In this document: positions 39,443 through 48,353 of the stretch, piece after piece | Layout: each line of letters starts with the position of its first letter | Position numbering within the stretch: position 1 is the stretch's first letter | From: Halohasta litchfieldiae | GTDB lineage: Archaea; Halobacteriota; Halobacteria; Halobacteriales; Haloferacaceae | Reading direction: 5' to 3' | Length of the DNA stretch: 64,000 nt | NCBI RefSeq assembly: GCF_002788215.1 | Contig: NZ_CP024845.1 | Span: forward strand, 1,922,001 to 1,986,000 | Made by a program: the position numbers and the translations under genes | Notes under the pieces: model-generated | The model's input: only the letters and a program-made list of their open reading frames with translations | Told to the model about the DNA's origin: nothing | Databases searched by the model: none

Positions 39443-41029
39443 TTATTGGTCGTCGAGTGTGATCGTTTTGAGTTCGATGATCCGGTCGTCACCGAGCAGC
39501 TGTTCGAGTACCTCGTCCGGAACGTCGACGTCGAGGCTGTAGACGGTCAGTGCCTCGCCACCGATGGTTTCGCGGGCGTTAAACATGCCTGCGATGTTGA
39601 TGTCGTTGTCGCCGAGCACCGAGCCGATAAGGCCGATGACGCCGGGTTTGTCGTAGTTCCGCGCAACCAGCATGTGGCCGCTCGGGATGGCGTCGACGCG
39701 GTAGCCATCGATGCGGACGATGCGTGGATCGTCACCCGCAAAGAGGGTCCCCGAGACCGTCAGCGACTCGTCGCCGTCGTTGACTGTGACGGTGACGAGG
39801 CTCTGGAAGTCGTCGGTCTGCCGTGTCTTTGATTCGGTGACTTCGATGCCTCGCTCCTCGGCGAGTCGCGGGGCGTTGACCGCGTTGACCTGCCATTCGA
39901 GCGGTTTGAACACGCCTTTGAGCGCACTGGCGGTGACGAGGTCGACGTCCTCGTTGGCGATGTCACCCTCATAATGGACCTCGATGGACTCGATGCGCTC
40001 GCCCAGTAGCTGGGCGGCGATCTTGCCTGAGGTTTCTGCGAGCCCGAGGTAGGGCTCGATTCGTGGGAAAGCGGTCTCGTCGACCGAGGGCGCGTTGAGC
40101 GCGTTGAGAACCGGCTGGTCGTTGAGTGCCGCGATCACCTGATCGGCGGTGTCGACGGCGACGTTTTCCTGTGCGGCTTCAGTCGATGCCCCAAGGTGCG
40201 GTGTGACGACGATCTCGTCGACATCCAGCAGCGGCGAGTCGTCGGCGAGTGGTTCCTCGGCGAACACGTCGAGTGCGGCTCCGGCCATTGGGCCGTTGTC
40301 GACCGCCTCGGCGAGGGCGGCCTCGTCGACGATGCCACCACGGGCACAGTTGATGAGGAAGCCGTCATCAAGCAGTTCGAGCTCCTCGCTTCCGATCATG
40401 TTCTCGGTCTCGGGGAGCAGTGGGGTGTGGATCGTCACGAAGTCCGAGGCGGCCAGACACTCATCGAGGTCGTCGATCAGCTCTGCGCCGAACTGGGCGG
40501 CCCGCTCCTCGGAGATGTAGGGATCGAAGACGACCAGATCCATCCCGAGACTGTCGAGCCGTTTGGCGACTTCCTGACCGACGCGACCCAGACCGATGAT
40601 ACCCAGCGTCTTGTTGTTGACCTCGTAGCCGAGGTAGTCCGACTTGGCCCACTCGCCGTCTTTCAGGCGAGTGTGAGCCTGCGGGATCCAGCGAGCGCCC
40701 GCGAAGGCCATTGCGACGGTGTGCTCGGCCGCCGCCCGGACGTTGCCTTCTGGCGCATTTGCGACGATCACACCGTGGTCGGTGGCGGCCTCGATGTCGA
40801 TGTTGTCGACGCCGATTCCGGCCCGGCCGACGATGACGAGATCCTCGGCGGCCTCGAACACTGCCTCGTTGACATCCGTGCCCGAACGGACGATCAGTGC
40901 GTTGGCATCGGCGACCGCAGCAAGGAGTTCCTCGCCGTCTGCCTCGTAGTTCGTCTCGACTTCATAGCCTGCTTCACGTAACTGATCGAGCCCCGCATCG
41001 TCGATCGGATCCGTGACGAGTACCTTCAT
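39443..41029 (-). CDS. serA: D-3-phosphoglycerate dehydrogenase
   Basis: 528 residues from ATG 41027-41029, the normal size of the long (type I) enzyme. It oxidises 3-phosphoglycerate to 3-phosphohydroxypyruvate with NAD, the first step of serine synthesis. The Rossmann motif is LGIIGLGRVGQEVAKRL (~138-155); catalytic residues lie in NCARGGIVDEAAL (Arg ~233), DVFAEEPL (Glu) and TPHLGASTEAAQENV (His ~281). An intervening ASB domain (residues ~320-450) and a C-terminal ACT domain (YDKPGVIGLIGSVLGDNDIN) allow serine control. A CTTAACC box ~30 bases upstream suggests a leaderless message. It is divergent from serB. Confidence 0.95.
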   Translation of the reverse strand: MKVLVTDPIDDAGLDQLREAGYEVETNYEADGEELLAAVADANALIVRSGTDVNEAVFEAAEDLVIVGRAGIGVDNIDIEAATDHGVIVANAPEGNVRAAAEHTVAMAFAGARWIPQAHTRLKDGEWAKSDYLGYEVNNKTLGIIGLGRVGQEVAKRLDSLGMDLVVFDPYISEERAAQFGAELIDDLDECLAASDFVTIHTPLLPETENMIGSEELELLDDGFLINCARGGIVDEAALAEAVDNGPMAGAALDVFAEEPLADDSPLLDVDEIVVTPHLGASTEAAQENVAVDTADQVIAALNDQPVLNALNAPSVDETAFPRIEPYLGLAETSGKIAAQLLGERIESIEVHYEGDIANEDVDLVTASALKGVFKPLEWQVNAVNAPRLAEERGIEVTESKTRQTDDFQSLVTVTVNDGDESLTVSGTLFAGDDPRIVRIDGYRVDAIPSGHMLVARNYDKPGVIGLIGSVLGDNDINIAGMFNARETIGGEALTVYSLDVDVPDEVLEQLLGDDRIIELKTITLDDQ

Positions 41030-41251
41030 GCGTGTAGGATTTCTCGGCGATTGGTTAAGCGTTTCCACGTCGACCGACTATTCATCGGTATGCATTACCA
41101 CACCTGTAAACTCGTGGCTGGTCCCGAAGTGTATACATTATCTCGCATTTATCATGATTCCATCATTGTTGGCGACCCGCTCCAGATACTCGCGGTAGCC
41201 GTCGACTAACAAAACGGGTGTTTTTCATTCCCTGCCGAAAAAGAGCCTCCA

Positions 41252-41905
41252 ATGAGCCTCATTGCGTTCGATTTCGACGGCACGCTGTCGAACTCGGAGA
41301 TGACTGTCCTGCTCGGCGAGAAACTCGGTGTGGCCGACGAGATGGCCGAGATCACCGAGCGGGCGATGAACAACGAGATCAGCTACGCCGAGAGCCTACG
41401 GAGCCGGGCGGAACTCCTCGCTGGGCTTTCGGAGGCCGACGCCGAGGACGCCTACAGCAGCGTGGAACTCCGACCCGACGCCGCGACCCTGATCGACCGC
41501 CTGCGCGAGGCGGGCCACACGGTCGCCATCTTTACTGGTGGATTTGAGCGCGGCGTCCAGCGCGCCCTTGAGGCCGACGATACCGAGGTCGACATGATTG
41601 TCTCCAACAGCCTCCCAATCGTCGACGGCGAACTCACCGGCGAGGTCGAAGGCCCACTCATCGAGGGCACCAAAGACGACCAACTCGAAGAACTCGCGGG
41701 CGAGCTCGGCGTCGACATGACCGACACCATCGCGGTCGGCGACGGCGCAAACGACCTGCCGATGCTGGAGGTCGCGGGGCTGGCGGTTGGCTTCGAGCCG
41801 AAGCCCGCCGTCGAGCCGTCGTGTGACGAGGTCGTCTCGACGATGGCCGATCTCGGGACTTTGTTGGAGAGCCGTGGCGTGCTGGCGGCTGCGGTCGACG
41901 ACTAA
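41252..41905 (+). CDS. serB: Phosphoserine phosphatase
   Basis: 217 residues. A HAD phosphatase with motif I DFDGTLSNSE (nucleophile D8, acid D10), motif II FTGGFERGV, a conserved Lys in EGTKDDQLEEL and motif III VGDGANDLPML. It removes phosphate from phosphoserine in the last step of serine synthesis. It is divergent from serA, so two of the three pathway genes share a 222-base control region; the aminotransferase is not in the window. A TTTTTCATT box about 27 bases before the ATG suits a leaderless start. Confidence 0.92.
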   Translation: MSLIAFDFDGTLSNSEMTVLLGEKLGVADEMAEITERAMNNEISYAESLRSRAELLAGLSEADAEDAYSSVELRPDAATLIDRLREAGHTVAIFTGGFERGVQRALEADDTEVDMIVSNSLPIVDGELTGEVEGPLIEGTKDDQLEELAGELGVDMTDTIAVGDGANDLPMLEVAGLAVGFEPKPAVEPSCDEVVSTMADLGTLLESRGVLAAAVDD

Positions 41906-41965
41906 TCCGAACCCCTCTGTTTCGTCTGCGCGATCCATTCGCTTTTTCTGAGTAGTTCGTGAGAA

Positions 41966-42042
41966 GCGGGTTTAGTGGTGTTTGGGGTGGTCTACGGGAT
42001 TTCGGGGTTGTTGTTGGATTGGTGGGGATGGGGTGGGTTTTG
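41966..42042 (+). other. G/T-rich tract with several G-runs after serB
   Basis: About 77 bases of strongly G+T-biased DNA carrying GGG or GGGG runs at roughly 41968, 41984, 41996, 42004, 42023, 42030 and 42035, and almost no C. Four or more runs with short loops could form a G-quadruplex in the DNA or in the serB 3' transcript. The rest of the interval 41906-42193 holds no gene. Confidence 0.45.
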
Positions 42043-42193
42043 CAGTCGAAGTCGACCACTGTGTGTCAATGTTTGGCTTCATGTGGATTGCTGACCGAAT
42101 TCTAACATGTCCGTACAATCAGTAAGGTCGACTGGTAGGAACTAGATAATGTTCAATGGGTCACCATTTCGCGATCCTCAAAATATCTGATCA

Positions 42194-42367
42194 CTACTGC
42201 GTCAGGTAGAGCAGAGCGATCCCGAGGGCACTCACACCGAGGGAGAGTATTGTCTCGGATGCTGTCCCAGCACTTACTTGAAGCCACACGACCCCGACGA
42301 GCCCGAGGTAGAACGATGCGACGCCACCCAGTCGCAAGGTGACGATAATATATGTCTTGAGTCGTCG
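42194..42367 (-). pseudogene. Membrane domain separated from the AN1 gene by an in-frame TAG
   Basis: Directly after the TAG of the gene at 42368, the same frame stays open for 57 codons and encodes RRLKTYIIVTLRLGGVASFY, LGLVGVVWLQVSAG and ETILSLGVSALGIALLYLTQ, which form two hydrophobic helices. It has no start codon or ribosome site of its own. The likely ancestral protein was an AN1 zinc finger, an acidic linker and a two-helix membrane anchor. Whether the TAG is a disabling mutation, is read through, or is a sequencing error cannot be told here. Confidence 0.7.
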
Positions 42368-42958
42368 CTACCCAAATCGGAGCCACCGATGGATACCTCT
42401 GCTACCGGACGTTGACCGCTGTCCGGGCTTACTCCAGTTCATACCCGAATGAGATGTTGCAGACGATGTCTTGGCTTTTCGCTTCGACTTAGAGGAACTC
42501 TGAGAGCTTGATACACGTGATGTGATTGGACGTGACTGATCGTTCTCCTCGTCTTGTTTTGCCTGTTTTTCTTGTTCCGTCGACTCGTCTCTATTATTTT
42601 CGGATTCCCTTCTCTCACCGTCTTGTTCGACTTCTTCGGTCTGCTTGACGGACGCGTTGTCGCTGCTCTCGGATTCCTCACTAGTGCTCTCCTCCACCGG
42701 TTCATCATCACTCGACAGGGGCGGCGAATCCGGCCCATGTCGGGACAGACTAACACTTGATCCCTCACGTGGTTCATCATCACGACCGCCGAATTTCTCA
42801 ACGAACCACGACTCACTGTTTTCCACATCTACGCTCAACCCAAGACAGTCGTGATTCTCAGGTAGCATATGTTCCTCGCACAACCGTTCGCCACAGAATC
42901 GGCACTTACGCGGCATGTCTATGATCTTCTCACAGACACGACACTGTTTTGCCATCAT
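42368..42958 (-). CDS. AN1-type zinc-finger protein
   Basis: 196 residues, with ATG at 42958 or 42955. The first ~40 residues are an AN1-type finger: CRVCEKIIDMPRKCRFCGER followed by LCEEHMLPENHDC. The rest is a long, acidic, low-complexity linker (SSDDEPVEESTSEESESSDN, then SKSKRKAKTSSATS). Its start overlaps the stop of the metallopeptidase gene at 42955, so they are co-translated. In haloarchaea AN1 fingers are often tied to membrane peptidases or rhomboids. The reading frame continues as a two-helix membrane segment beyond the TAG (42194-42367). Confidence 0.8.
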   Translation of the reverse strand: MMAKQCRVCEKIIDMPRKCRFCGERLCEEHMLPENHDCLGLSVDVENSESWFVEKFGGRDDEPREGSSVSLSRHGPDSPPLSSDDEPVEESTSEESESSDNASVKQTEEVEQDGERRESENNRDESTEQEKQAKQDEENDQSRPITSRVSSSQSSSKSKRKAKTSSATSHSGMNWSKPGQRSTSGSRGIHRWLRFG

Positions 42959-43542
42959 ATCACCCCCAGCGGGAAGATCCCGAACGGATCCACTCCGAGT
43001 GCCTGATAAAGAAGGAACAACCCGATCAGTCCCAAGCTGACGGAGTAGATTGCGTCGAACCAGACGAACTTGAGCAGGTTAGCGATATAGAGCAGCACAA
43101 CGACTGGGATCAGTAACGCTGCCAGCATCGATCGCCGCCAATACCTCTTGACCACACCCCATACGTGTCCGGTGTCGACGAAGCTCGGGATTGCATGCCA
43201 CCCAGTTGAGAGAGCGACCCAAGAGAATGTGAGACCGGCGAGCCCTTGCTGGTGCGTCGAGAGTGGAATCGGAAGCAGAGTAGCGAGCGCTAACCCTGCA
43301 AATGCCCAAAGAACCACGGCGAGGACACTATTAAACAGCAGCGGAGCCGTACTGATCAGAAGCGTGTCGTGGTAGTCACGTGGCTGGTGGTGTTGGACGT
43401 GGCCTCCGCCGCTGAAGTCAAAATAGTTAACATCGGTAACAGGAATATTTCGCCATTCACAGGCCTTCTTGTGAGCGAATTCATGTATGATTACCCCGGG
43501 AAAGGTTGCCCACCCAATAAGAAATCCAGGAATGTATATCAT
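42955..43542 (-). CDS. Membrane metallopeptidase-like protein (M50/DUF3267 type)
   Basis: 195 residues. The zinc motif HEFAH lies in FPGVIIHEFAHKKACEW (~residues 15-31), beside the membrane. Further hydrophobic stretches (LLFNSVLAVVLWAFAGLALA, MLAALLIPVVVLLYIANLLK, LGLIGLFLLYQALG) and an HVQHH segment follow. HExxH next to membrane helices fits a site-2-protease-like or DUF3267 family. The downstream AN1 gene is coupled by an ATGA overlap, suggesting joint work in membrane-protein turnover. Confidence 0.75.
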   Translation of the reverse strand: MIYIPGFLIGWATFPGVIIHEFAHKKACEWRNIPVTDVNYFDFSGGGHVQHHQPRDYHDTLLISTAPLLFNSVLAVVLWAFAGLALATLLPIPLSTHQQGLAGLTFSWVALSTGWHAIPSFVDTGHVWGVVKRYWRRSMLAALLIPVVVLLYIANLLKFVWFDAIYSVSLGLIGLFLLYQALGVDPFGIFPLGVI

Positions 43543-43772
43543 ACAAACAGATATCCGCGGTTGCTGTTAAAATCACAGGTGCAGAACAACACGGACGTGC
43601 AAGGCTTCGTAAAGCTAGAAACGACTTCGCTCGCGCCAATCATACCGTGATTTCGACCAACAAATACGACACTAAGTGATTTCGCTGACTACTGATGACA
43701 GTCGACTCCGCCGGAGGCGCCTACCACCTACTCCGGCAACTCTTAAACCCCGCTACAGCCAACAATCGCCAA

Positions 43773-46232
43773 ATGGCCGAGTCCGACGCCTACGTCGACC
43801 ACCCCTTGCTCACCCCCGAGTTCATCGAGCGTCGACTCTACCAGATCCAGTTGGCGGGCACCGCCCGCAACGGCCACACGCTGGTCTGTTTGCCGACCGG
43901 CCTCGGCAAGACGACCGTCAGCCTGCTGGTCACCGCCGAACGACTCCACGAGATCGGCGGCAAATCGCTGTTCCTCGCGCCGACGAAACCGCTGGTCGAA
44001 CAACAGGCCGAGTTCTACCGCGACGCACTGACGATCCCCGACGACGAGATCGTCGTCTTCACCGGCGAGGTCCGGCCCGATGACCGCGCCGCGCTGTGGG
44101 ACGATGCGACGATCATTATCGCCACGCCACAGGTCGTCGAAAACGATCTGGTCGGCAACCGCATCTCGCTGGCCGATGTGACCCACCTCACCTTCGACGA
44201 GTGCCACCGCGGCACCGGCGACTACGCCTACGTCTACATCGCCGGGCGCTACCACGCCGACGCCCAGCAGCCGCTCGTGACGGCGATGAGCGCCTCCCCC
44301 GGCGGCACCAAGGAGGACATCCAGATCATCTGTGAGAATCTTGGTCTCGACACCGTCGAGGTGATGACCGAAGACGACGCCGACGTCGACGAGTACACTT
44401 ACGAGACCGACATCGAGTGGAAGCGGATCGACCTCCCCCAAGAGATTCTCGATATGCGGGATGGAATCAACGAGGTGATCGAAGACCGGCTGGAAAAGCT
44501 CAGAGAACTGGGTGTCACGAAGGCGACGAGTCCCGATATTTCCCAAAAACAGCTCAACAAGATCGGTGCGGAACTCCGCAAACTGATGGACAACGACCAG
44601 TCTGAGGGGTACAAGGGGATGTCGATGCACGCCGAGATCATGAAACTCCGCCGGGCGGTGACACTCGTCGAAACCCAGAGCGTCGAATCCGTCCGCCGAT
44701 ACTTCGAGCGGCAAAAAAACGCCGCTCGGAGTTCGGGGGCCTCGAAGGCCAGCCAGCGCCTCATCGCCGAGCCCAAAGTCCAAGAGGCGATGCGGGCGGC
44801 CGAAGCCTACGACGACCTCCACCCCAAATTTTCACAGACTCGGATTCTCCTTGCGGAGACGCTCGGGATCAACGACGGCGACCGCGTGATCGTCTTCACC
44901 GAGTCGCGGGATACGGCCGAAGCCCTGACCGATTTCCTGAGTCAGAACTTCCACGTCCGCCGATTCGTCGGCCAAGGCGACAAGGAGGGTTCCGACGGGA
45001 TGACCCAGACCGAACAGAAAGAGACCCTCGATGCCTTCCGGGCCGGCGAGTTCGAGGTGCTCGTGTCGACCTCCGTTGCCGAGGAAGGGCTCGATGTCCC
45101 CGAGGTCGACCTCGTCTTATTTTATGAACCAGTCCCGACAGCGATTCGGTCGATTCAGCGCAAAGGCCGAACTGGTCGACAGGACAAAGGCCGCGTCGTG
45201 GTGCTGCTGGCCAACGATACCCGCGACGAGGCGTACTTCTGGATCTCCCGCCGCCGCGAAAAGGAAATGGAGTCGGAACTCCGGAAGCTGAAGGGTGTTG
45301 CCGAGGAGGTCGAAGAGGAACTCGAAGCCCCGCAGTCGGCACTCGATCAGTTCGACGGTGAGGCTGCAGAGTCGACCAAGGCAACGAACGGGGGCGTCGA
45401 GCAGGCCACAGCTGAGGCCACCCAGTCGACGGGCGGCGACCAGCCCGGACTGACTGATTATGGCACCGCCGAAGACGACGAGGAAGCCACCGAACCTGTC
45501 GACTCCGGCGACGTCAGCGATGACGACACAGAGAGCACAGAAGACGAGGGCATCGTCGCTACCGCGAAAAGCGACGACGAAGATTCGGTTGAGATCGTCG
45601 CTGACCAGCGGGAACTCGATTCGACAGTTGCGCGGGATCTGTCGACGCGGGATGGCATCCACACGCGCTTGGAGACGCTGGCGGTCGGCGACTACGTGCT
45701 GTCGGATCGGGTGGCCGTCGAGCGCAAATCCGTCTCCGATTTCCTCGATACGCTTACCGGCGGTGACCGGTCGATGTTCGAGCAGGTCGGCGACCTCACG
45801 CGGAACTACAGTCGACCAATCGTCATTATCGAGGGCACCGATCTCTACGGCTCGCGGAACGTCCACCCGAACGCGATTCGAGGGGCCGTGGCCAGTCTGG
45901 CCGTCGACTTCAATGCGAGTGTCCTGCGAACCGAAGACGAATCCGAGACGGCCGATCTGCTGGAAACGCTCGCAAAGCGCGAACAGCAGACCCGCGAGCG
46001 GGCGGTGTCGGTCCACGGCGAGAAGCAGGCCAAAACGCGGGCCGAACAGCAGGAGTATGTCGTCAGCTCGATTGCGGATATCGGCCCCGTGACTGCCCGT
46101 GCCCTGTTGGACTACTTCGGAACCGTCGAAGCGGTCATGACGGCCCGCAAGGAGGATTTACGTGACGTAACGGGAGTTGGCGAGGTGACCGCGGATACGA
46201 TCCGTGAAATCGTTGGAAGTGACTATTCTTGA
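43773..46232 (+). CDS. hef: Hef helicase/nuclease (fork-structure DNA repair)
   Basis: 819 residues from ATG 43773 (MAESDAYVDHPLLTPEFIER); a CTTAAACC box about 30 bases upstream supports this start. The N-terminal SF2 helicase has PTGLGKTT, the DEAH-like TFDECHRG, MSASPGG, and motif VI QRKGRTGR. After an acidic linker (~residues 530-630) comes an XPF-type nuclease with DQRELDSTV and VAVERKSVSDFLDTL, then two helix-hairpin-helix units (SSIADIGPVTARALLDYFGT, DVTGVGEVTADTIREIV). Hef processes stalled replication forks; it is the archaeal relative of FANCM/XPF. Complete and intact. Convergent or divergent partners give no operon. Confidence 0.95.
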   Translation: MAESDAYVDHPLLTPEFIERRLYQIQLAGTARNGHTLVCLPTGLGKTTVSLLVTAERLHEIGGKSLFLAPTKPLVEQQAEFYRDALTIPDDEIVVFTGEVRPDDRAALWDDATIIIATPQVVENDLVGNRISLADVTHLTFDECHRGTGDYAYVYIAGRYHADAQQPLVTAMSASPGGTKEDIQIICENLGLDTVEVMTEDDADVDEYTYETDIEWKRIDLPQEILDMRDGINEVIEDRLEKLRELGVTKATSPDISQKQLNKIGAELRKLMDNDQSEGYKGMSMHAEIMKLRRAVTLVETQSVESVRRYFERQKNAARSSGASKASQRLIAEPKVQEAMRAAEAYDDLHPKFSQTRILLAETLGINDGDRVIVFTESRDTAEALTDFLSQNFHVRRFVGQGDKEGSDGMTQTEQKETLDAFRAGEFEVLVSTSVAEEGLDVPEVDLVLFYEPVPTAIRSIQRKGRTGRQDKGRVVVLLANDTRDEAYFWISRRREKEMESELRKLKGVAEEVEEELEAPQSALDQFDGEAAESTKATNGGVEQATAEATQSTGGDQPGLTDYGTAEDDEEATEPVDSGDVSDDDTESTEDEGIVATAKSDDEDSVEIVADQRELDSTVARDLSTRDGIHTRLETLAVGDYVLSDRVAVERKSVSDFLDTLTGGDRSMFEQVGDLTRNYSRPIVIIEGTDLYGSRNVHPNAIRGAVASLAVDFNASVLRTEDESETADLLETLAKREQQTRERAVSVHGEKQAKTRAEQQEYVVSSIADIGPVTARALLDYFGTVEAVMTARKEDLRDVTGVGEVTADTIREIVGSDYS

Positions 46233-46386
46233 GGTGAGTCAGTCGCCATATCGTAATATTTGAGGATAGTTAGTTGGAAAAAAATTCAGTATAAGTTCTC
46301 TGAGTGCCCTCTGATAGTTTGCACTATGCGGGTTGGCGCAGCACGTGCACAACGTGCCAAAACTGCGTCGCCCGTGTGACACCACT

Positions 46387-46668
46387 ATGCGAACACAACC
46401 CCCCACTTCCCCCTTCGATGTTGTTGGTGTCGGCATGGCTCGATACGGCGAGCCCCAACACGAAACCGCTGTCAGCTCTACTGACACGTTTTACGGGCCA
46501 CCACAACACGAACAGCACGTCGAAGACCCCGACTGGCTCATCTCGATCGCTCGCCGATCGTTTAGCATCAACTCGATGGAGCCGTTCGGAGAGCCGGAGA
46601 CTGAATCGGAACCGGAACCAAAATCAACTGACGAGCGGCCACGCGAACGCGCTGTTCTCGGACAGTAG
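46387..46668 (+). CDS. Small acidic hypothetical protein
   Basis: 93 residues from ATG 46387 (MRTQPPTSPFDVVGVGMARY), with WLISIARRSFSINSMEPFGE near the middle and an acidic tail. Its stop is directly next to the stop of the convergent gene at 46669, and the composition fits a halophile protein. No family recognised, and one competing frame exists on the same strand, so certainty is moderate. Confidence 0.5.
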   Translation: MRTQPPTSPFDVVGVGMARYGEPQHETAVSSTDTFYGPPQHEQHVEDPDWLISIARRSFSINSMEPFGEPETESEPEPKSTDERPRERAVLGQ

Positions 46669-47331
46669 CTACTCCAGTTCGGCAAGCGTGGCTGCGGCCT
46701 CACGGGCCGCGGTCAGCAGTTCACGCGCACGGCGTGGATCGTCGGTCCGCTCAGCTTCCTGAGCGAACCGCGTTACCGTCCGTGTCAGTGACTCGCGGGC
46801 CGCCGTGAGGTCGCCGGTCGACGACCCTGTGTGGCCGTCGACCCCACTCGTCGCATTCGTTTTTTGTTGTCGCTCGGTGACTGGTGAGACTCGCTCCTGT
46901 GGCTGCGTTGGGCGGCCGGACTGCGGCTGTGTCGACCGACTGGCCTCGCCCGGACCTGCCCCACCGGCGGTGGCTTGCGGGTCGACCTGTGTTGCTGGCT
47001 CGGCTTGCGACGGGTCGACCTGTGATCCCGCCGGCGTCGACGGCTGGCCTTCGGGAGCCGTCTCGGTCCGGGGTTCGGCCCCGTCGGCATCGGCTTGCGC
47101 CGCATCGGCCTCGGCTTGTACCGCTTCACCCTCGGCCTGACAGGACGGACAGAACGTCTGGCCGTCGTAGCGGAACAGCGGGTCCGAACAGCGGCCGCAG
47201 TGTTTGTTCGTCATCGTCGCACCCTTCAACAGCAGTTCGCTCATCCGACGGGTCTCGGCGCGCTTTTGGTCGTCGTCGGCGTACTTCTCCCGCAACTTCT
47301 CGCGTTCGGCTTCCTTATCGAACTCACTCAT
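46669..47331 (-). CDS. Sjogren syndrome/scleroderma autoantigen 1 (p27)-family protein
   Basis: 220 residues. The N-terminus [20 protein letters not shown], then [20 protein letters not shown] and CPSC, is the archaeal p27 family with a zinc ribbon (CGRC...CPSC). A long acidic and Gln/Pro-rich middle is probably disordered; a helical C-terminus ([20 protein letters not shown]) ends it. Found in nearly all haloarchaea next to mdh; cellular role unknown. It is divergent from mdh. Confidence 0.85.
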   Translation of the reverse strand: MSEFDKEAEREKLREKYADDDQKRAETRRMSELLLKGATMTNKHCGRCSDPLFRYDGQTFCPSCQAEGEAVQAEADAAQADADGAEPRTETAPEGQPSTPAGSQVDPSQAEPATQVDPQATAGGAGPGEASRSTQPQSGRPTQPQERVSPVTERQQKTNATSGVDGHTGSSTGDLTAARESLTRTVTRFAQEAERTDDPRRARELLTAAREAAATLAELE

Positions 47332-47433
47332 AACCGGTGTAACGTGACTGCTGTGGAAAAATACCGCGGCTCAGTGACTGTCCAGCTTCAGCCACCGAAA
47401 GCTACAGGGAACATCCCCACGTGTCACTTTAGC

Positions 47434-48348
47434 ATGGCAAAAGTGAGTATCGTCGGTGCGGCAGGAACAGTCGGTGCAGCCACGGGCTACAATCTCGCGC
47501 TTCGAGATATCGTCGACGAACTGGTCTTCGTCGACATTCCGAAGATGGAAGACGAGACGGTCGGCCAGGCCGCCGACACCAACCACGGCATCGCCTACGA
47601 CTCCAACACGGTCGTCCGACAGGGCGACTACGCCGCAACCGCTGGCTCTGATGTCGTCGTCATCACCGCGGGCATCCCCCGGTCGCCGGGCCAGACCCGA
47701 CTTGATCTCGCCGAGGACAACGCCCCGATCATGGAAGACATTAGCTCTTCGCTCGCCGAATACAACGACGAGTTCATCACCGTCACCACCTCGAATCCGG
47801 TCGACCTGCTGAATCGCCACCTGTACGAAACCGGCGACCGCCCCCGCGAACACGTGATCGGCTTCGGCGGTCGACTCGATTCGGCGCGCTTCCGCTACGT
47901 GCTGAGCCAGCGGTTCGACACCCCCGTCAACAACGTCGAAGCAACGATTCTCGGCGAACACGGCGACGCGCAGGTGCCGGTGTTCTCGAAAGTTCGGGTC
48001 GACGGCCGTGATCCTGCGTTCGACGCGGACGAGAAAGAGGAGATCCTCGGCGACCTCCAACAGTCGGCGATGGACGTGATCGAAAAGAAAGGTGCGACCC
48101 AGTGGGGTCCAGCAACCGGTGTCGCCCACACTATCGAGGCGATTCTCACCGATTCCGGTGAGGTACTTCCCTGTTCGGTCGCCCTCGACGGCGAGTTCGA
48201 TCACGATGAGACGGCGTTGGGCGTCCCGGCCAAACTCGGCAGCGATGGGGTCGAAGAAATCGTCGACTGGGAACTCGACGAGTACGAAACCGAGCTGCTG
48301 GCCGAGGCCGCCGAGAAACTCACTGAGCAGTATGGCAAAATCGCCTGA
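47434..48348 (+). CDS. mdh: Malate dehydrogenase
   Basis: 304 residues from ATG 47434. The Rossmann start is [20 protein letters not shown]; the catalytic His lies in [10 protein letters not shown], with Arg residues in [12 protein letters not shown] and [14 protein letters not shown]. It belongs to the LDH-like MDH group characterised in Haloarcula. Interconverts malate and oxaloacetate with NAD in the TCA cycle. The 5'-extended frame overlaps the divergent p27 gene and is not used. Followed in convergence by uvrC only five bases away. Confidence 0.95.
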   Translation: MAKVSIVGAAGTVGAATGYNLALRDIVDELVFVDIPKMEDETVGQAADTNHGIAYDSNTVVRQGDYAATAGSDVVVITAGIPRSPGQTRLDLAEDNAPIMEDISSSLAEYNDEFITVTTSNPVDLLNRHLYETGDRPREHVIGFGGRLDSARFRYVLSQRFDTPVNNVEATILGEHGDAQVPVFSKVRVDGRDPAFDADEKEEILGDLQQSAMDVIEKKGATQWGPATGVAHTIEAILTDSGEVLPCSVALDGEFDHDETALGVPAKLGSDGVEEIVDWELDEYETELLAEAAEKLTEQYGKIA

Positions 48349-48353
48349 GTCGA

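Noticed and set aside
43743-44822. Minus-strand frame opposite hef
   Set aside because: Antisense shadow of the helicase domain; composition follows codon complementarity.
46304-46762. Ser-rich plus-strand frame overlapping the p27-family gene
   Set aside because: Runs antisense through the clear p27 gene; the alternative frame at 46387-46668 ends exactly at its stop and looks more natural.
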